From: Neofamilia sp964346535
GTDB taxonomy: Bacteria; Bacillota; Clostridia; Tissierellales; Peptoniphilaceae
DNA: 64,000 nt
Assembly (NCBI GenBank): GCA_964346535.1
Contig: CAYFUN010000001.1
Span: 1 to 64,000, forward strand
Direction of reading: 5' to 3'
This document shows positions 43,365-52,331 of this stretch, piece by piece; within the stretch, counting starts at the first letter, position 1, and every line of letters begins with the position of its first letter. A program made the position numbers and the translations under genes. Under the pieces are notes generated by a model. That model was not told the DNA's origin, did not search any database, and saw only the letters and a program-made list of their open reading frames with translations.

Positions 43365-43374
43365 TATTGATTTT

Positions 43375-43403
43375 TTGACTTATTGGCCTAATTTTAATAT
43401 AAT
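43375..43403 (+). promoter_or_regulatory. Predicted rsfS promoter
   Basis: TTGACT (43375-43380), a 17-base spacer and a perfect TATAAT (43398-43403), 36 bases before the TTG start codon. Confidence 0.75.
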
Positions 43404-43439
43404 AATAATACGATATTGTCATTTACAAAGGAGGAAAAT

Positions 43440-43799
43440 TTGAAAGATACTTTAGATTATGTAAAAATAATTGAAGATGTTATTGATGACAAAAAAGGTT
43501 ACGACACAGTGACTTTAAATGTCAGCGAGCAAACATCCATTGCTGATTATTTTATTATTACATCAGCAGATTCATCACCTCAGGTTTCAGCTATTGCAGA
43601 TGAAGTCGACAAGAGGTTAGATGAAGAAGGACTTAAGCAAATAAACCGCTCTGGTCAACAAAGCGCTAGATGGGTTTTACTAGACTATGGTAATATTATT
43701 GTTCATATTTTCCATAAGGAAGAAAGACAATATTATGATTTAGAAAGACTATGGGAACAAGTTGAAGAGAATTTTGAAAACAATTTAGGAGATGATTAA
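43440..43799 (+). CDS. rsfS: Ribosomal silencing factor RsfS
   Basis: A 119-residue RsfS/Iojap protein with the family text YDTVTLNVSEQTSIADYFIITSADS, GQQSARWVLLDYGNIIVHIFHKEERQYYDLERLW. It binds L14 and blocks joining of the ribosomal subunits when nutrients fall. I choose TTG 43440, which has a perfect AAGGAGGA site ending five bases before it. The longer ATG-like frame from 43416 would contain that ribosome site within its coding sequence. Confidence 0.94.
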   Translation: MKDTLDYVKIIEDVIDDKKGYDTVTLNVSEQTSIADYFIITSADSSPQVSAIADEVDKRLDEEGLKQINRSGQQSARWVLLDYGNIIVHIFHKEERQYYDLERLWEQVEENFENNLGDD

Positions 43800-43800
43800 G

Positions 43801-44175
43801 ATGAAAATTTTACACACAGATAAGGCACCAGCAGCAGTAGGACCATACTGCCAAGCAGTTCAAGTTGGAGATATGATTTTTACATCAGGCCAACTTGCTA
43901 TTGATCCAGCAAATGGAAACTTAATTAATGACGATATTGAAAAAGCAACTAGAAGAAGTCTTGACAATGTTAAGGCTATCTTAGAAGAAGCTGGCTCAAG
44001 TCTTGAAAAAGTTGTTAAAACTACTATATTCTTAGATGACATGAACAACTTTGCAAAGGTTAACGAAGTATACGGAGAATATTTCTCAAACCACAAACCA
44101 GCAAGATCTTGTGTCCAAGTAGCCAGACTTCCTAAAGATGCTATTGTAGAAATTGAAGTAATAGCTCTAGCTTAA
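43801..44175 (+). CDS. ridA: RidA family reactive-intermediate deaminase
   Basis: A 124-residue RidA/YjgF protein, starting MKILHTDKAPAAVGPYCQAV. The catalytic Arg lies in KPARSCVQVARLPKDAIVEIEVIA at about residue 102, and the TSGQLAIDP and LEEAGSSLEKVVKTTIFL segments fit. It hydrolyses enamine/imine intermediates released by PLP enzymes. ATG 43801 is preceded by TTAGGAGATGATTAAG, in which GGAG lies nine bases upstream. It starts one base after rsfS and a terminator follows. Confidence 0.95.
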   Translation: MKILHTDKAPAAVGPYCQAVQVGDMIFTSGQLAIDPANGNLINDDIEKATRRSLDNVKAILEEAGSSLEKVVKTTIFLDDMNNFAKVNEVYGEYFSNHKPARSCVQVARLPKDAIVEIEVIALA

Positions 44176-44180
44176 TATTT

Positions 44181-44216
44181 ATAGAGCAGGCAAAGGAATT
44201 TGCTTGCTCTATTTTA
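44181..44216 (+). terminator. Terminator after ridA
   Basis: ATAGAGCAGGCAAA pairs almost fully with TTTGCTTGCTCTAT around a short loop, followed by TTT. The next gene starts only 21 bases later. Confidence 0.87.
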
Positions 44217-44236
44217 AAATTTACTTGAGGTGACTT

Positions 44237-44830
44237 ATGTTTAAGGATAAGGGAAAGAGCTTAATAATTATTTTATTCTATCTACTTTTATTTTTAGCCT
44301 TTTTTCTTATAAAAAATAAAGACCAAAAAGATAATCAATTAGTTAATCAATTAAGTCTTAGTCAAACTTTAGAAGAAAATCCTAGCGTTGAAGAAAATTA
44401 TCAAGCAAACAGTCAAGAAGATGAAGAAATTTATATACATCTTTCCGGAAAGGTAAATTATCCTGGTCTAGTTAAAATGAAAGCTGGCCAGAGGCTTTTT
44501 GATGCCATAGAACTTGCTGGAGGAATGACTGAAGATGCTGATATAGACCAAATAAATCTATCACTTATCTTAAATGACCAAGACAAAATATACATTCCTG
44601 CTAAGGGAGAAATTGCAAGCTTTATTCAAGGCACAGCATCTTCTTTAGTAAATATTAATACAGCTAGCAAGGAAGAACTTACCAGCCTATCAGGCATAGG
44701 TGATAAAACTGCTGAAAAAATTATAAATTACAGGCAGAAGACACCATTTTCTAAAAAAGAAGATCTAATGAATGTGCCTGGAATAGGAGAAAACAAATAT
44801 AAAGAAATAGAAGACAATATTACTATTTAA
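44237..44830 (+). CDS. comEA: Competence protein ComEA (SLBB and helix-hairpin-helix DNA receptor)
   Basis: A 197-residue ComEA. One N-terminal membrane helix (about 8-26) is followed by an acidic linker, an SLBB domain at about 68-130 (IHLSGKVNYPGLVKMKAGQRLFDAI) and a C-terminal double helix-hairpin-helix at about 138-197 (VNINTASKEELTSLSGIGDKTAEKII, MNVPGIGENKYKEI). ComEA binds double-stranded DNA outside the membrane and passes it to the ComEC channel (gene at 22184). GAGGTGACTT precedes the ATG. It is 11 bases upstream of glgP. Confidence 0.93.
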   Translation: MFKDKGKSLIIILFYLLLFLAFFLIKNKDQKDNQLVNQLSLSQTLEENPSVEENYQANSQEDEEIYIHLSGKVNYPGLVKMKAGQRLFDAIELAGGMTEDADIDQINLSLILNDQDKIYIPAKGEIASFIQGTASSLVNINTASKEELTSLSGIGDKTAEKIINYRQKTPFSKKEDLMNVPGIGENKYKEIEDNITI

Positions 44831-44841
44831 AAGGAGAGACA

Positions 44842-47211
44842 ATGACAAACAAAGAAAACTTTATAAGTACTTTTAAACTTGCCTTAAGATTAAAATTTGG
44901 CAAAAATTTAGAAGAGGCTAGTGATTTAGAAAAATATACAGCTCTTTCTGAAACGATAATGGAATTAATTGCAGACAAGTGGAAGGAAACTGGCGAAGCT
45001 TATAGGGACAAAAGGCAAGCATATTATTTTTCTGCCGAATTTTTAGTTGGCAGGTCCTTATATAACAACTTAGTCAACTTACTTTTAGAAGAAGATGTAA
45101 GAGAAATTTTAGAATCTTTAAATATGGACTTAGATGAAATCGCAGACCAAGAAGAAGATGCAGCTTTAGGTAACGGTGGCTTGGGAAGATTAGCAGCTTG
45201 TTTTATGGAATCAGCTGCAACTTTAAACTTGCCTCTAACAGGTTATGGGGTTAGATATAGGGAAGGACTTTTAAAACAATCTATAGTTAATGGCTTCCAA
45301 GTTGAGTCTGGAGACTCTTGGACTAAAAATGGCGACCCTTGGTCTATTAGAAAGTTCTCAGATTCTCAAATTGTTGAATTTAAAGACATGAAAGTAAGGG
45401 CCGTTCCTTATGACATGCCAATAATTGGCTATGAAGGAAAGAGCATTAATACCCTAAGACTTTGGCAGTCTGAAGCACTTTTAGACTTTGACTTTTCAAA
45501 ATTTAATGACTTTAAATATGACGAAGCCTTAGTGGGAAAAAATAGGGCAGAAGATATAACTAGAGTTCTATATCCAAACGATGACCAAAGGTCAGGAAAA
45601 GTTTTAAGACTTAGACAACAATACTTTTTCTGCTCAGCTTCTATAAAGGATATAATAAAGAAACATTTAGAAAAATATGAAAATTTAGATAACATTGACG
45701 ACTTAGTTAGAATCCAATTAAATGACACCCATCCAGTAATTGGAATTTCTGAGTTTGTTAGAATTTTAGTTGACGACTATGCTTATGATTTTTTACAAGC
45801 CCTTGAAAAAGCTCAAAGAATTTTTTCTTATACCAACCACACAATTTTACAAGAGGCTATGGAAAAATGGGAAGAGTCAATAGTAGAAGACACTAATCCT
45901 AGAAACTTAGAAATAATAAAGGAAATTGATGAAGTTCTTCTAGGTAAATTAAAGGACAAAAATGCTACCGAAGAAGAAATTCAAATAATGCAAATTTGTA
46001 AAGACGACCATATTAATATGGCTAATTTGGGAATATTTTTATCTCACACAGTTAATGGAGTTGCCCAGCTTCATACTGATATTTTAAAAGCAGATGTTTT
46101 AAAAGAATGGTACAAGTACTATCCAGAAAAGTTTCAAAATAAAACCAATGGAATAACACCTAGAAGATGGTTATTAATGTCAAACCCTGAACTATCAGCA
46201 CTAATTACAAGACTTCTAGGGTCCAAAGATTGGGTTAGAGATCTTTCTCAACTTAAAAAATTAGAAGAATTTGTAGAAGATGATAAAGTTTTAGATGAAC
46301 TAATGGAAATTAAATTCCAAAAGAAAAAACAACTTGCTGACTATATATATAAGCATGAAGGGGTTAAAGTTGATCCTACATCAATTTTTGATATTCAAAT
46401 AAAAAGAATTCATGAATATAAAAGACAACTAATGAATATTTTCCAAGTTATTTATCTTTATCAAAGACTTAAAGAAAATCCTAACTTAGACATACTACCT
46501 AGAACCTTTATCTTTGGTGGAAAATCAGCTCCAGGTTATTTTAGAGCCAAGGCAATAATTAAACTAATAAATGAAGTTGCTAGAGTTGTAAACAATGATT
46601 TAGAAATCAAAGGAAAGATTAAAGTTATCTTTGTAGAAAATTATAGGGTAAGTTACGGAGAAAAACTTTTCCCAGCTGCCGATATTTCTGAACAAATTTC
46701 TACAGCAGGAAAAGAAGCATCAGGTACAGGAAATATGAAGTTTATGCTAAATGCTACTCCAACAATTGGAACCTATGACGGAGCTAATATAGAAATTGTT
46801 GAAGAAGCAGGCTTTGAAAACAACTTTATCTTTGGAGCTAGAGTTGAAGAACTTAGAGAAATAGAATCATCATATCAGCCTATGGAAATTTATTTAAATG
46901 ACTACCAAATAAAACAAGTAGTAGATACACTTTCAGATGGAACATTTGTTGATAATGATAGCTATATGTTCTTAGATATTTATAATGGACTTTTTAAAGA
47001 AGATTGGTCTAGACCTGATTCATATTTTATATTAAAAGACTTAAGATCCTATATTGAAGCTCAAAAAGAAGTTGACAAGGCCTATAGAGACCAAAGATCC
47101 TGGGCTCAAAAATGTCTAATGAATCTAGCCAACGCAGGCAAGTTCTCTTCTGACAGAACTATAAAAGATTATGCAGATAATATTTGGAACATAGAGCCAA
47201 GCTTGCTTTAA
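44842..47211 (+). CDS. glgP: Glycogen/alpha-glucan phosphorylase
   Basis: A 789-residue family 35 glucan phosphorylase. Recognisable parts are AALGNGGLGRLAACFMESAATL near residue 108-130, RIHEYKRQLMNI, and the PLP-lysine motif EASGTGNMKFMLNATPTIGTYDGANIEI. It releases glucose 1-phosphate from glycogen or maltodextrin, for which the phosphohexomutase at 12150 is the natural next step. No glgA, glgB, glgC or glgD is in the window. It follows comEA closely and has AAAAGGAGAGAC upstream of the ATG. Confidence 0.96.
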   Translation: MTNKENFISTFKLALRLKFGKNLEEASDLEKYTALSETIMELIADKWKETGEAYRDKRQAYYFSAEFLVGRSLYNNLVNLLLEEDVREILESLNMDLDEIADQEEDAALGNGGLGRLAACFMESAATLNLPLTGYGVRYREGLLKQSIVNGFQVESGDSWTKNGDPWSIRKFSDSQIVEFKDMKVRAVPYDMPIIGYEGKSINTLRLWQSEALLDFDFSKFNDFKYDEALVGKNRAEDITRVLYPNDDQRSGKVLRLRQQYFFCSASIKDIIKKHLEKYENLDNIDDLVRIQLNDTHPVIGISEFVRILVDDYAYDFLQALEKAQRIFSYTNHTILQEAMEKWEESIVEDTNPRNLEIIKEIDEVLLGKLKDKNATEEEIQIMQICKDDHINMANLGIFLSHTVNGVAQLHTDILKADVLKEWYKYYPEKFQNKTNGITPRRWLLMSNPELSALITRLLGSKDWVRDLSQLKKLEEFVEDDKVLDELMEIKFQKKKQLADYIYKHEGVKVDPTSIFDIQIKRIHEYKRQLMNIFQVIYLYQRLKENPNLDILPRTFIFGGKSAPGYFRAKAIIKLINEVARVVNNDLEIKGKIKVIFVENYRVSYGEKLFPAADISEQISTAGKEASGTGNMKFMLNATPTIGTYDGANIEIVEEAGFENNFIFGARVEELREIESSYQPMEIYLNDYQIKQVVDTLSDGTFVDNDSYMFLDIYNGLFKEDWSRPDSYFILKDLRSYIEAQKEVDKAYRDQRSWAQKCLMNLANAGKFSSDRTIKDYADNIWNIEPSLL

Positions 47212-47218
47212 AAAAAGG

Positions 47219-47252
47219 AAAAAAGCCACTTATAGACAAGAGTGGTTTTTTT
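47219..47252 (+). terminator. Terminator after glgP
   Basis: AAAAGCCACT and AGTGGTTTTT pair (one G-T pair) around a 10-base loop, followed by TTTCTT. Confidence 0.8.
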
Positions 47253-47322
47253 CTTTATAATAGTAAGAAGTAATTAGAAATGTTTTTATAAAAGAACCTT
47301 AATTATAAAGGAGAGATTATTT

Positions 47323-48312
47323 TTGAAAGAAAGAGTATTTAGTGGCATCCAACCTTCAGGAAATTTGACTATAGGAAATTATTTGGGAGCCTTAAAAAAC
47401 TTTTCTGTCCAACAAGATTTATATGATTGTATATATTGTGTAGTTGATATGCACGCTCTTACAGCTGGAACTAAAGCCGATGACTTAAACAAATATTCTT
47501 ATGAGATTCTATCCCTGTATTTAGCAGCAGACTTAGACCCTGAAAAATCTATTATTTATTTTCAGTCTCATGTCCCAGCTCACACAGAGCTTCAGTGGAT
47601 TTTAAACTCTATAACTCCACTTGGCCAATTATCTAGAATGACCCAATACAAGGCCAAGGCAGAAAAGCATGCAGATAATATTTGTGCAGGTCTATTAAAC
47701 TATCCAATTTTAATGGCAGCAGATATAATGCTTTTTGATGCCAAATATGTTCCAGTAGGCGACGACCAGAGACAACACTTAGAATTTACTAGAGACCTAG
47801 TTGAAAAGTTTAATTCTATTTATGGAGAAACTTTTGTTATGCCAGAAATGTTAGCAACAAAAACTGGAACTAGAATTATGAGCTTGCAAAATCCAGCTGC
47901 TAAAATGAGCAAATCAGATGAAGATGTAAATGGAGCAATTTATATTTTAGACTCTGAAAAAGATATTAAGAAAAAAATAATGAGAGCAGTAACTGATTCT
48001 GTTGGCGTTATTGCCTATAACAAAAACCAAGCAGGCCTAAAAAATCTTATAGATATTTACTCTTCATTTACTGACCTAAGTCCAGATGAAATTGTAAAAA
48101 AATTTGACAACCAAGGCTATGGAACCTTTAAAAAAGAATTAGTCGAAGTTGTAGTAGATGGCCTAAGACCAATTCAAAATAGATACAATGAATATATGGC
48201 AAACAAAGACCAGTTAGAAGAAATTTATAGGTCTGGCGCAAAGAAAGCTAGGAAATTAGCCAATGCAAAAATCAAAGAAGTTTGTGATAAAATAGGACTT
48301 ATTGAATTATAA
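47323..48312 (+). CDS. trpS: Tryptophanyl-tRNA synthetase
   Basis: A 329-residue class Ic synthetase. The start ERVFSGIQPSGNLTIGNYLGALKNF contains the HIGH-equivalent TIGN, and AKMSKSDEDVNG carries the KMSKS motif. GDDQRQHLEFTRDLVEKFN is also typical. The start codon is TTG 47323, with AAAGGAGAG about eight bases upstream. There is no T-box leader in the 110 bases before it, only a terminator and a TATAAT-like box. valS follows closely. Confidence 0.96.
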   Translation: MKERVFSGIQPSGNLTIGNYLGALKNFSVQQDLYDCIYCVVDMHALTAGTKADDLNKYSYEILSLYLAADLDPEKSIIYFQSHVPAHTELQWILNSITPLGQLSRMTQYKAKAEKHADNICAGLLNYPILMAADIMLFDAKYVPVGDDQRQHLEFTRDLVEKFNSIYGETFVMPEMLATKTGTRIMSLQNPAAKMSKSDEDVNGAIYILDSEKDIKKKIMRAVTDSVGVIAYNKNQAGLKNLIDIYSSFTDLSPDEIVKKFDNQGYGTFKKELVEVVVDGLRPIQNRYNEYMANKDQLEEIYRSGAKKARKLANAKIKEVCDKIGLIEL

Positions 48313-48322
48313 AGGGGGACCA

Positions 48323-50956
48323 ATGAAAGAATTAGCAAAAACCTATAATCCTAAGGATTTTGAAAATAGGTTATATGACTTTTGGATGGAAAATAAATAC
48401 TTCCATGCAGAAGTTGACGAAAATAAAAAGCCATTTACAATAACAATGCCACCACCAAATGTTACTGGAAACTTACATCTGGGCCATGCCATGTATGTCT
48501 TACAAGATATATTAATTAGATGGAAGAGAATGGATGGTTATTCAGCCCTTTGGGTTCCAGGAACAGACCATGCTAGTATTTCCACTGAAGCTAGAGTTGT
48601 AAATAAAATTCGTAGCCAAGGAAAAACCAAAGAAGAACTAGGTAGAGAAAAGTTCTTAGAAGAAGCCTGGGATTGGACAGAAAAATATGGCGGCAATATT
48701 AAAAATCAACTTATGAAAATGGGCTTTTCTTGTGACTGGGATAGGGAGAGATTTACCTTAGACCACGATCTTTCAGATGCAGTCCTTGATGTTTTTGTTA
48801 AGCTGTATGAAAAAGGCTACATCTACAGAGGCGATAGAATTATAAACTGGTGCCCAGATTGTAAAACTTCAATTTCTGATGCAGAAGTAGACCACGAAGA
48901 AACTCAAAGCAAGATTTGGTACTTTAAATATCCATTAGTTGATGGAGATGGTTTTGTTACAGTTGCAACAACTAGACCTGAAACTATTTTAGGAGACTTG
49001 GCAGTAGCAGTTAATCCAGAAGACGATAGATATACAGATATAGTTGGAAAGAAAGTTTTGCTGCCACTAATGAATAGGGAAATACCAATAATTGCTGACG
49101 ACTATGTTGAAATGGATTTTGGTACAGGTGTAGTTAAGATCACTCCTTCCCACGACCCTAATGATTTTGAGGTAGGAGCCAGACATAATTTAGGTCAACT
49201 AATTATTTTAGATGAAAATGCAAAAATCAACGAAAACGGTGGCGCTTATTGTGGCCTAGATAGATATGAAGCTAGAAAGAAAATCATTGAAGACTTTAAA
49301 GACCTAGGTTTATTTGTTAAAGAAGAAGTTAGAGAAAATTCTGTAGGCCATTGTGAAAGATGTAATACTGTAGTAGAACCAATAATTTCTAAGCAATGGT
49401 TTGTTAAAATGAAAGAAATGGCAGAGGCTACTTTAAAAGAATTTAAAGAAAACAATTCGCCAGAATTTGTGCCATCAAGATTTTCAAAAATCTATGAACA
49501 GTGGCTAGAAAACATTAGAGACTGGAATATTTCCAGACAACTTTGGTGGGGCCACAGACTTCCTGTTTATTATATTAATGGAACAGATGAATATGTTGTT
49601 TCAAAAACTAAACCAGCAGACACAGATGATATTAAATACATTCAAGATGAAGACACCTTAGACACTTGGTTCTCATCAGCCCTATGGCCTTTCTCAGTTT
49701 TAGGTTGGCCAAATGAAACAGAAGACTTTAAATACTTCTATCCAACAGATGTATTAGTAACAGGCTATGATATTATCTTCTTCTGGGTAATAAGAATGGT
49801 ATTTTCAGCTATAGAACATACTGGTCAAGTACCTTTTAAACATGTTTTAATAACAGGTATAGTTAGAGACGAACAAGGCAGAAAGATGTCTAAGTCTCTT
49901 GACAATGGTGTTGATCCACTAGACGTAATTGACCACTATGGAGCAGATGCCTTGAGATTTTTCCTAGTAAACGGCAACAGCCCAGGTAATGACTTGAGAT
50001 ATTTTGAATCTAGAGTTGAAGCATCTAGAAACTTTGCCAACAAGTTATGGAATGCATCTAGACTTGTTTTAATGAATGTTGATGATAACTTTGTCGAAAA
50101 GAACGTAGAAGACATAAACTTAAGACCAGAAGACAAGTGGATTCTTCACAAGCTTAACCAAACTATTCTTTCAATTGACAAACAACTTGATAAGTTTGAA
50201 ATTGGTCTGTATTCAAATGAAATTTATGAATTTATCTGGTATGAATTCTGCGACTGGTATTTAGAAATGGTTAAGTATCGTCTATATGATGAAGATGCTG
50301 GTGTAAAAAATGATGCAGTAAATGTATTGGTATATACTTTAGATAAGATTTTAAAATTACTTCATCCAATAATGCCATTTATTACTGAAGAAATCTACCA
50401 ACACCTACCAGTAAAAGATGAAGCTTTAATAATTGCATCTTGGCCAAAATACCAAGAAGCATTTGACTTTAAAGAAACCTATGATGAAATTGAATTTACA
50501 AAAGAAATTGTAAAATCTATTAGAAATCTAAGGGCAGAAATGAATCTTCCTAATAAGAAAAAGACTAACATGCTTTACTACACAGAAGATGACTTTGAAA
50601 AATCTGCTATAGAAAATAACAGCCAACAAATTCTTACTTTAGCAAATTGTCAAACAGTAAAGTTTGAAGACAAGGCAAAGATAAACCCAGATGAACATTC
50701 AGTCTTACTAGTAGGCAAGGCAGAAGTATTTCTTCCACTAAAAGAATTAATAGATAGAGAAAAGGAAATAGAAAGACTTACTAAAGAAAAAGAAAAAGCT
50801 ATTTTTGAAATTGAAAGAGTTAATTCAAAGCTAGCCAACCAAGGTTTTGTAAGCAAGGCTCCAGAAAAATTAATTAATGAAGAGAGAGCAAAAAAAGAAA
50901 CTTACGAAACTATGTTAAAGAACATTAATTTACAGCTTGAAAAATTAAATAAATAA
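48323..50956 (+). CDS. valS: Valyl-tRNA synthetase
   Basis: An 877-residue class Ia synthetase. HIGH motif: PPPNVTGNLHLGHAMYV. The CP1 editing domain contains TTRPETILGDLAVAVNP. KMSKS is in GRKMSKSLDNGVDP, and a C-terminal coiled coil (LKELIDREKEIERLTKEKEKA, to ..LQLEKLNK) contacts tRNA. ATG 48323 with AAGGGGGACC upstream is preferred over an upstream frame extension to 48302 that overlaps trpS. It follows trpS by 10 bases and no T-box is seen. Confidence 0.97.
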   Translation: MKELAKTYNPKDFENRLYDFWMENKYFHAEVDENKKPFTITMPPPNVTGNLHLGHAMYVLQDILIRWKRMDGYSALWVPGTDHASISTEARVVNKIRSQGKTKEELGREKFLEEAWDWTEKYGGNIKNQLMKMGFSCDWDRERFTLDHDLSDAVLDVFVKLYEKGYIYRGDRIINWCPDCKTSISDAEVDHEETQSKIWYFKYPLVDGDGFVTVATTRPETILGDLAVAVNPEDDRYTDIVGKKVLLPLMNREIPIIADDYVEMDFGTGVVKITPSHDPNDFEVGARHNLGQLIILDENAKINENGGAYCGLDRYEARKKIIEDFKDLGLFVKEEVRENSVGHCERCNTVVEPIISKQWFVKMKEMAEATLKEFKENNSPEFVPSRFSKIYEQWLENIRDWNISRQLWWGHRLPVYYINGTDEYVVSKTKPADTDDIKYIQDEDTLDTWFSSALWPFSVLGWPNETEDFKYFYPTDVLVTGYDIIFFWVIRMVFSAIEHTGQVPFKHVLITGIVRDEQGRKMSKSLDNGVDPLDVIDHYGADALRFFLVNGNSPGNDLRYFESRVEASRNFANKLWNASRLVLMNVDDNFVEKNVEDINLRPEDKWILHKLNQTILSIDKQLDKFEIGLYSNEIYEFIWYEFCDWYLEMVKYRLYDEDAGVKNDAVNVLVYTLDKILKLLHPIMPFITEEIYQHLPVKDEALIIASWPKYQEAFDFKETYDEIEFTKEIVKSIRNLRAEMNLPNKKKTNMLYYTEDDFEKSAIENNSQQILTLANCQTVKFEDKAKINPDEHSVLLVGKAEVFLPLKELIDREKEIERLTKEKEKAIFEIERVNSKLANQGFVSKAPEKLINEERAKKETYETMLKNINLQLEKLNK

Positions 50957-50959
50957 AAT

Positions 50960-51010
50960 AAAATCGACTGAGTCTTTTTAAGAAAATCTTAAAGAGATCA
51001 GTCGATTTTT
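50960..51010. terminator. Bidirectional terminator between valS and DUF4364 gene
   Basis: AAAATCGACTGA (50960-50971) pairs with TCAGTCGATTTT (50998-51009), and an inner TAAGA/TCTTA stem extends it. A and T tails are present on both sides. Confidence 0.87.
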
Positions 51011-51017
51011 ATTTATC

Positions 51018-51530
51018 TTAGTTGTCTAATATGACTTTTAAAAGTTCGTGATAGAAAGATTTATTTTTATTAAGCCAGTTTTCTTTTAGCCTTTCAAAAT
51101 CTTTGTCATTATCTAAAGTAAAGGTCATAGAAAAGTTTTCGTCTAAGGATCCTTTTATTGCAAGTTTTACAATAGTCTTATCTTTATTAAGTGGAATTAG
51201 TTCAAACTCTGGATTTTCAATATCCATAGCTTGAGGGGAGAAGATATTGTCTACCTTTTCCTTTAAAATAATATCTATGTTGTCTTCTAAAAGCTCTAAA
51301 ATTTGAATTGAGAAGTCAGAAAGAATTAAAATTCTTCCATCATATGAATTAAAAAACTTTGAATTTTTCAGTTCATTAAAATATTCTACAAAGGTAAAGT
51401 AGTCCATTAATTCATTTTCAAGGATTAAACTGGACAGTTGCTCAAAGCTCAGCTTGCATTTAGATTTTTTTATTATATAGAGAATAAGCAGTTTGTCATT
51501 GGCTACTTTTAAATTTAAATTATTATCCAT
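51018..51530 (-). CDS. DUF4364 family protein
   Basis: A 170-residue protein of DUF4364, a family common in Clostridia. I start at ATG 51530, with GGAGGTAACT upstream; the frame extends a further four codons. The N-terminal third looks like a winged-helix DNA-binding domain (KLLILYIIKKSKCKLSFEQLSSLILENELMDYF), and the rest is mixed alpha/beta. It may be a transcription regulator, but no target is known. It is divergent from the methyltransferase gene 51588 across a 57-base interval, so it might control that gene or itself. Confidence 0.83.
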   Translation of the reverse strand: MDNNLNLKVANDKLLILYIIKKSKCKLSFEQLSSLILENELMDYFTFVEYFNELKNSKFFNSYDGRILILSDFSIQILELLEDNIDIILKEKVDNIFSPQAMDIENPEFELIPLNKDKTIVKLAIKGSLDENFSMTFTLDNDKDFERLKENWLNKNKSFYHELLKVILDN

Positions 51531-51541
51531 AGTTACCTCCA

Positions 51542-51570
51542 TTGCAATTATAACACAAATAACTGATAAT
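51542..51570 (+). promoter_or_regulatory. Predicted promoter of the methyltransferase-hslO pair
   Basis: TTGCAA (51542-51547), a 17-base spacer and GATAAT (51565-51570), 17 bases before the ATG at 51588. It overlaps the region that must also hold the divergent DUF4364 promoter. Confidence 0.5.
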
Positions 51571-51587
51571 ATAAGAAGGTGATGACA

Positions 51588-52331
51588 ATGAATTATTTAA
51601 AATTTGCAAAAATTTATGACAAGTTAATATATGATGTGGACTATGATAAAATAGTTAATTTTATAAATTCAGAAAAAGAGAAATATAATATTCAAGGGAC
51701 CAGCCTTTTAGAATTAGGCTGTGGAACTGGAAATATTACCAGCAAATTAAATGGGTATAATATCATAGCCATGGACAATTCTGATGAAATGCTTTCCTTG
51801 GCTAGGGAAAAAATATTTGGAAGGAGAAATATTAGATTTCTTCAAGCTGATATTAGAGATTTTTCTTTAAACAAAGACTTTAATATGGCAATAGCCGTCT
51901 TAGATGTATTTAATTATATTACCGACTATAAAGACCTATTAAAGGTTTTTGCTTTGGTGTATAAACATTTAAAAAGTGACGGACTTTTTATTTTTGACAT
52001 TAACTCGGCCTATAAAATTAGCGAATTTATTGGCAACAATGTTTTTTCAGATGAAGTTGATGACGCCCTATATGTCTGGCAAGGATCCTTTGACGAAGAA
52101 ACAAGGATCAATGAGTATTTGCTGACATTTTTTCAAAAAGTCTCAGGCAATACCTATGAAAGATTTGATGAAGCTCATAGGGAAAGGGCCTATAGTATGG
52201 AAGAGATTTATAAGGGCTTAGACCAGGTAGGATTTTCTCAAATTGCGGTCTATGACTCTTATGCTTATAAAGAAGTGACCGATAAAACATTAAGATTAAC
52301 ATTTGTAGCAAGAAAGGATAAAGATGAATAG
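51588..52331 (+). CDS. Class I SAM-dependent methyltransferase
   Basis: A 247-residue methyltransferase of the YqeM/ubiE-like type: motif I SLLELGCGTGNITSKL, then IAMDNSDEMLSLAREKI, LQADIRDFSL and LKSDGLFIFDINSAYKI. The start MNYLKFAKIYDKLIYDVDYDKI is common in Firmicute members. ATG 51588 follows AGAAGGTGATGACA; a GTG at 51579 is a weaker choice. The substrate is unknown. It overlaps hslO by 8 bases. Confidence 0.88.
   Translation: MNYLKFAKIYDKLIYDVDYDKIVNFINSEKEKYNIQGTSLLELGCGTGNITSKLNGYNIIAMDNSDEMLSLAREKIFGRRNIRFLQADIRDFSLNKDFNMAIAVLDVFNYITDYKDLLKVFALVYKHLKSDGLFIFDINSAYKISEFIGNNVFSDEVDDALYVWQGSFDEETRINEYLLTFFQKVSGNTYERFDEAHRERAYSMEEIYKGLDQVGFSQIAVYDSYAYKEVTDKTLRLTFVARKDKDE

Noticed and set aside
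43416..43439. N-terminal extension of rsfS
   Set aside because: The AAGGAGG ribosome site lies inside it and directs the TTG at 43440.
47212..47322. T-box riboswitch before trpS
   Set aside because: The interval is only 110 bases, includes the glgP terminator, and shows no specifier loop or T-box sequence.
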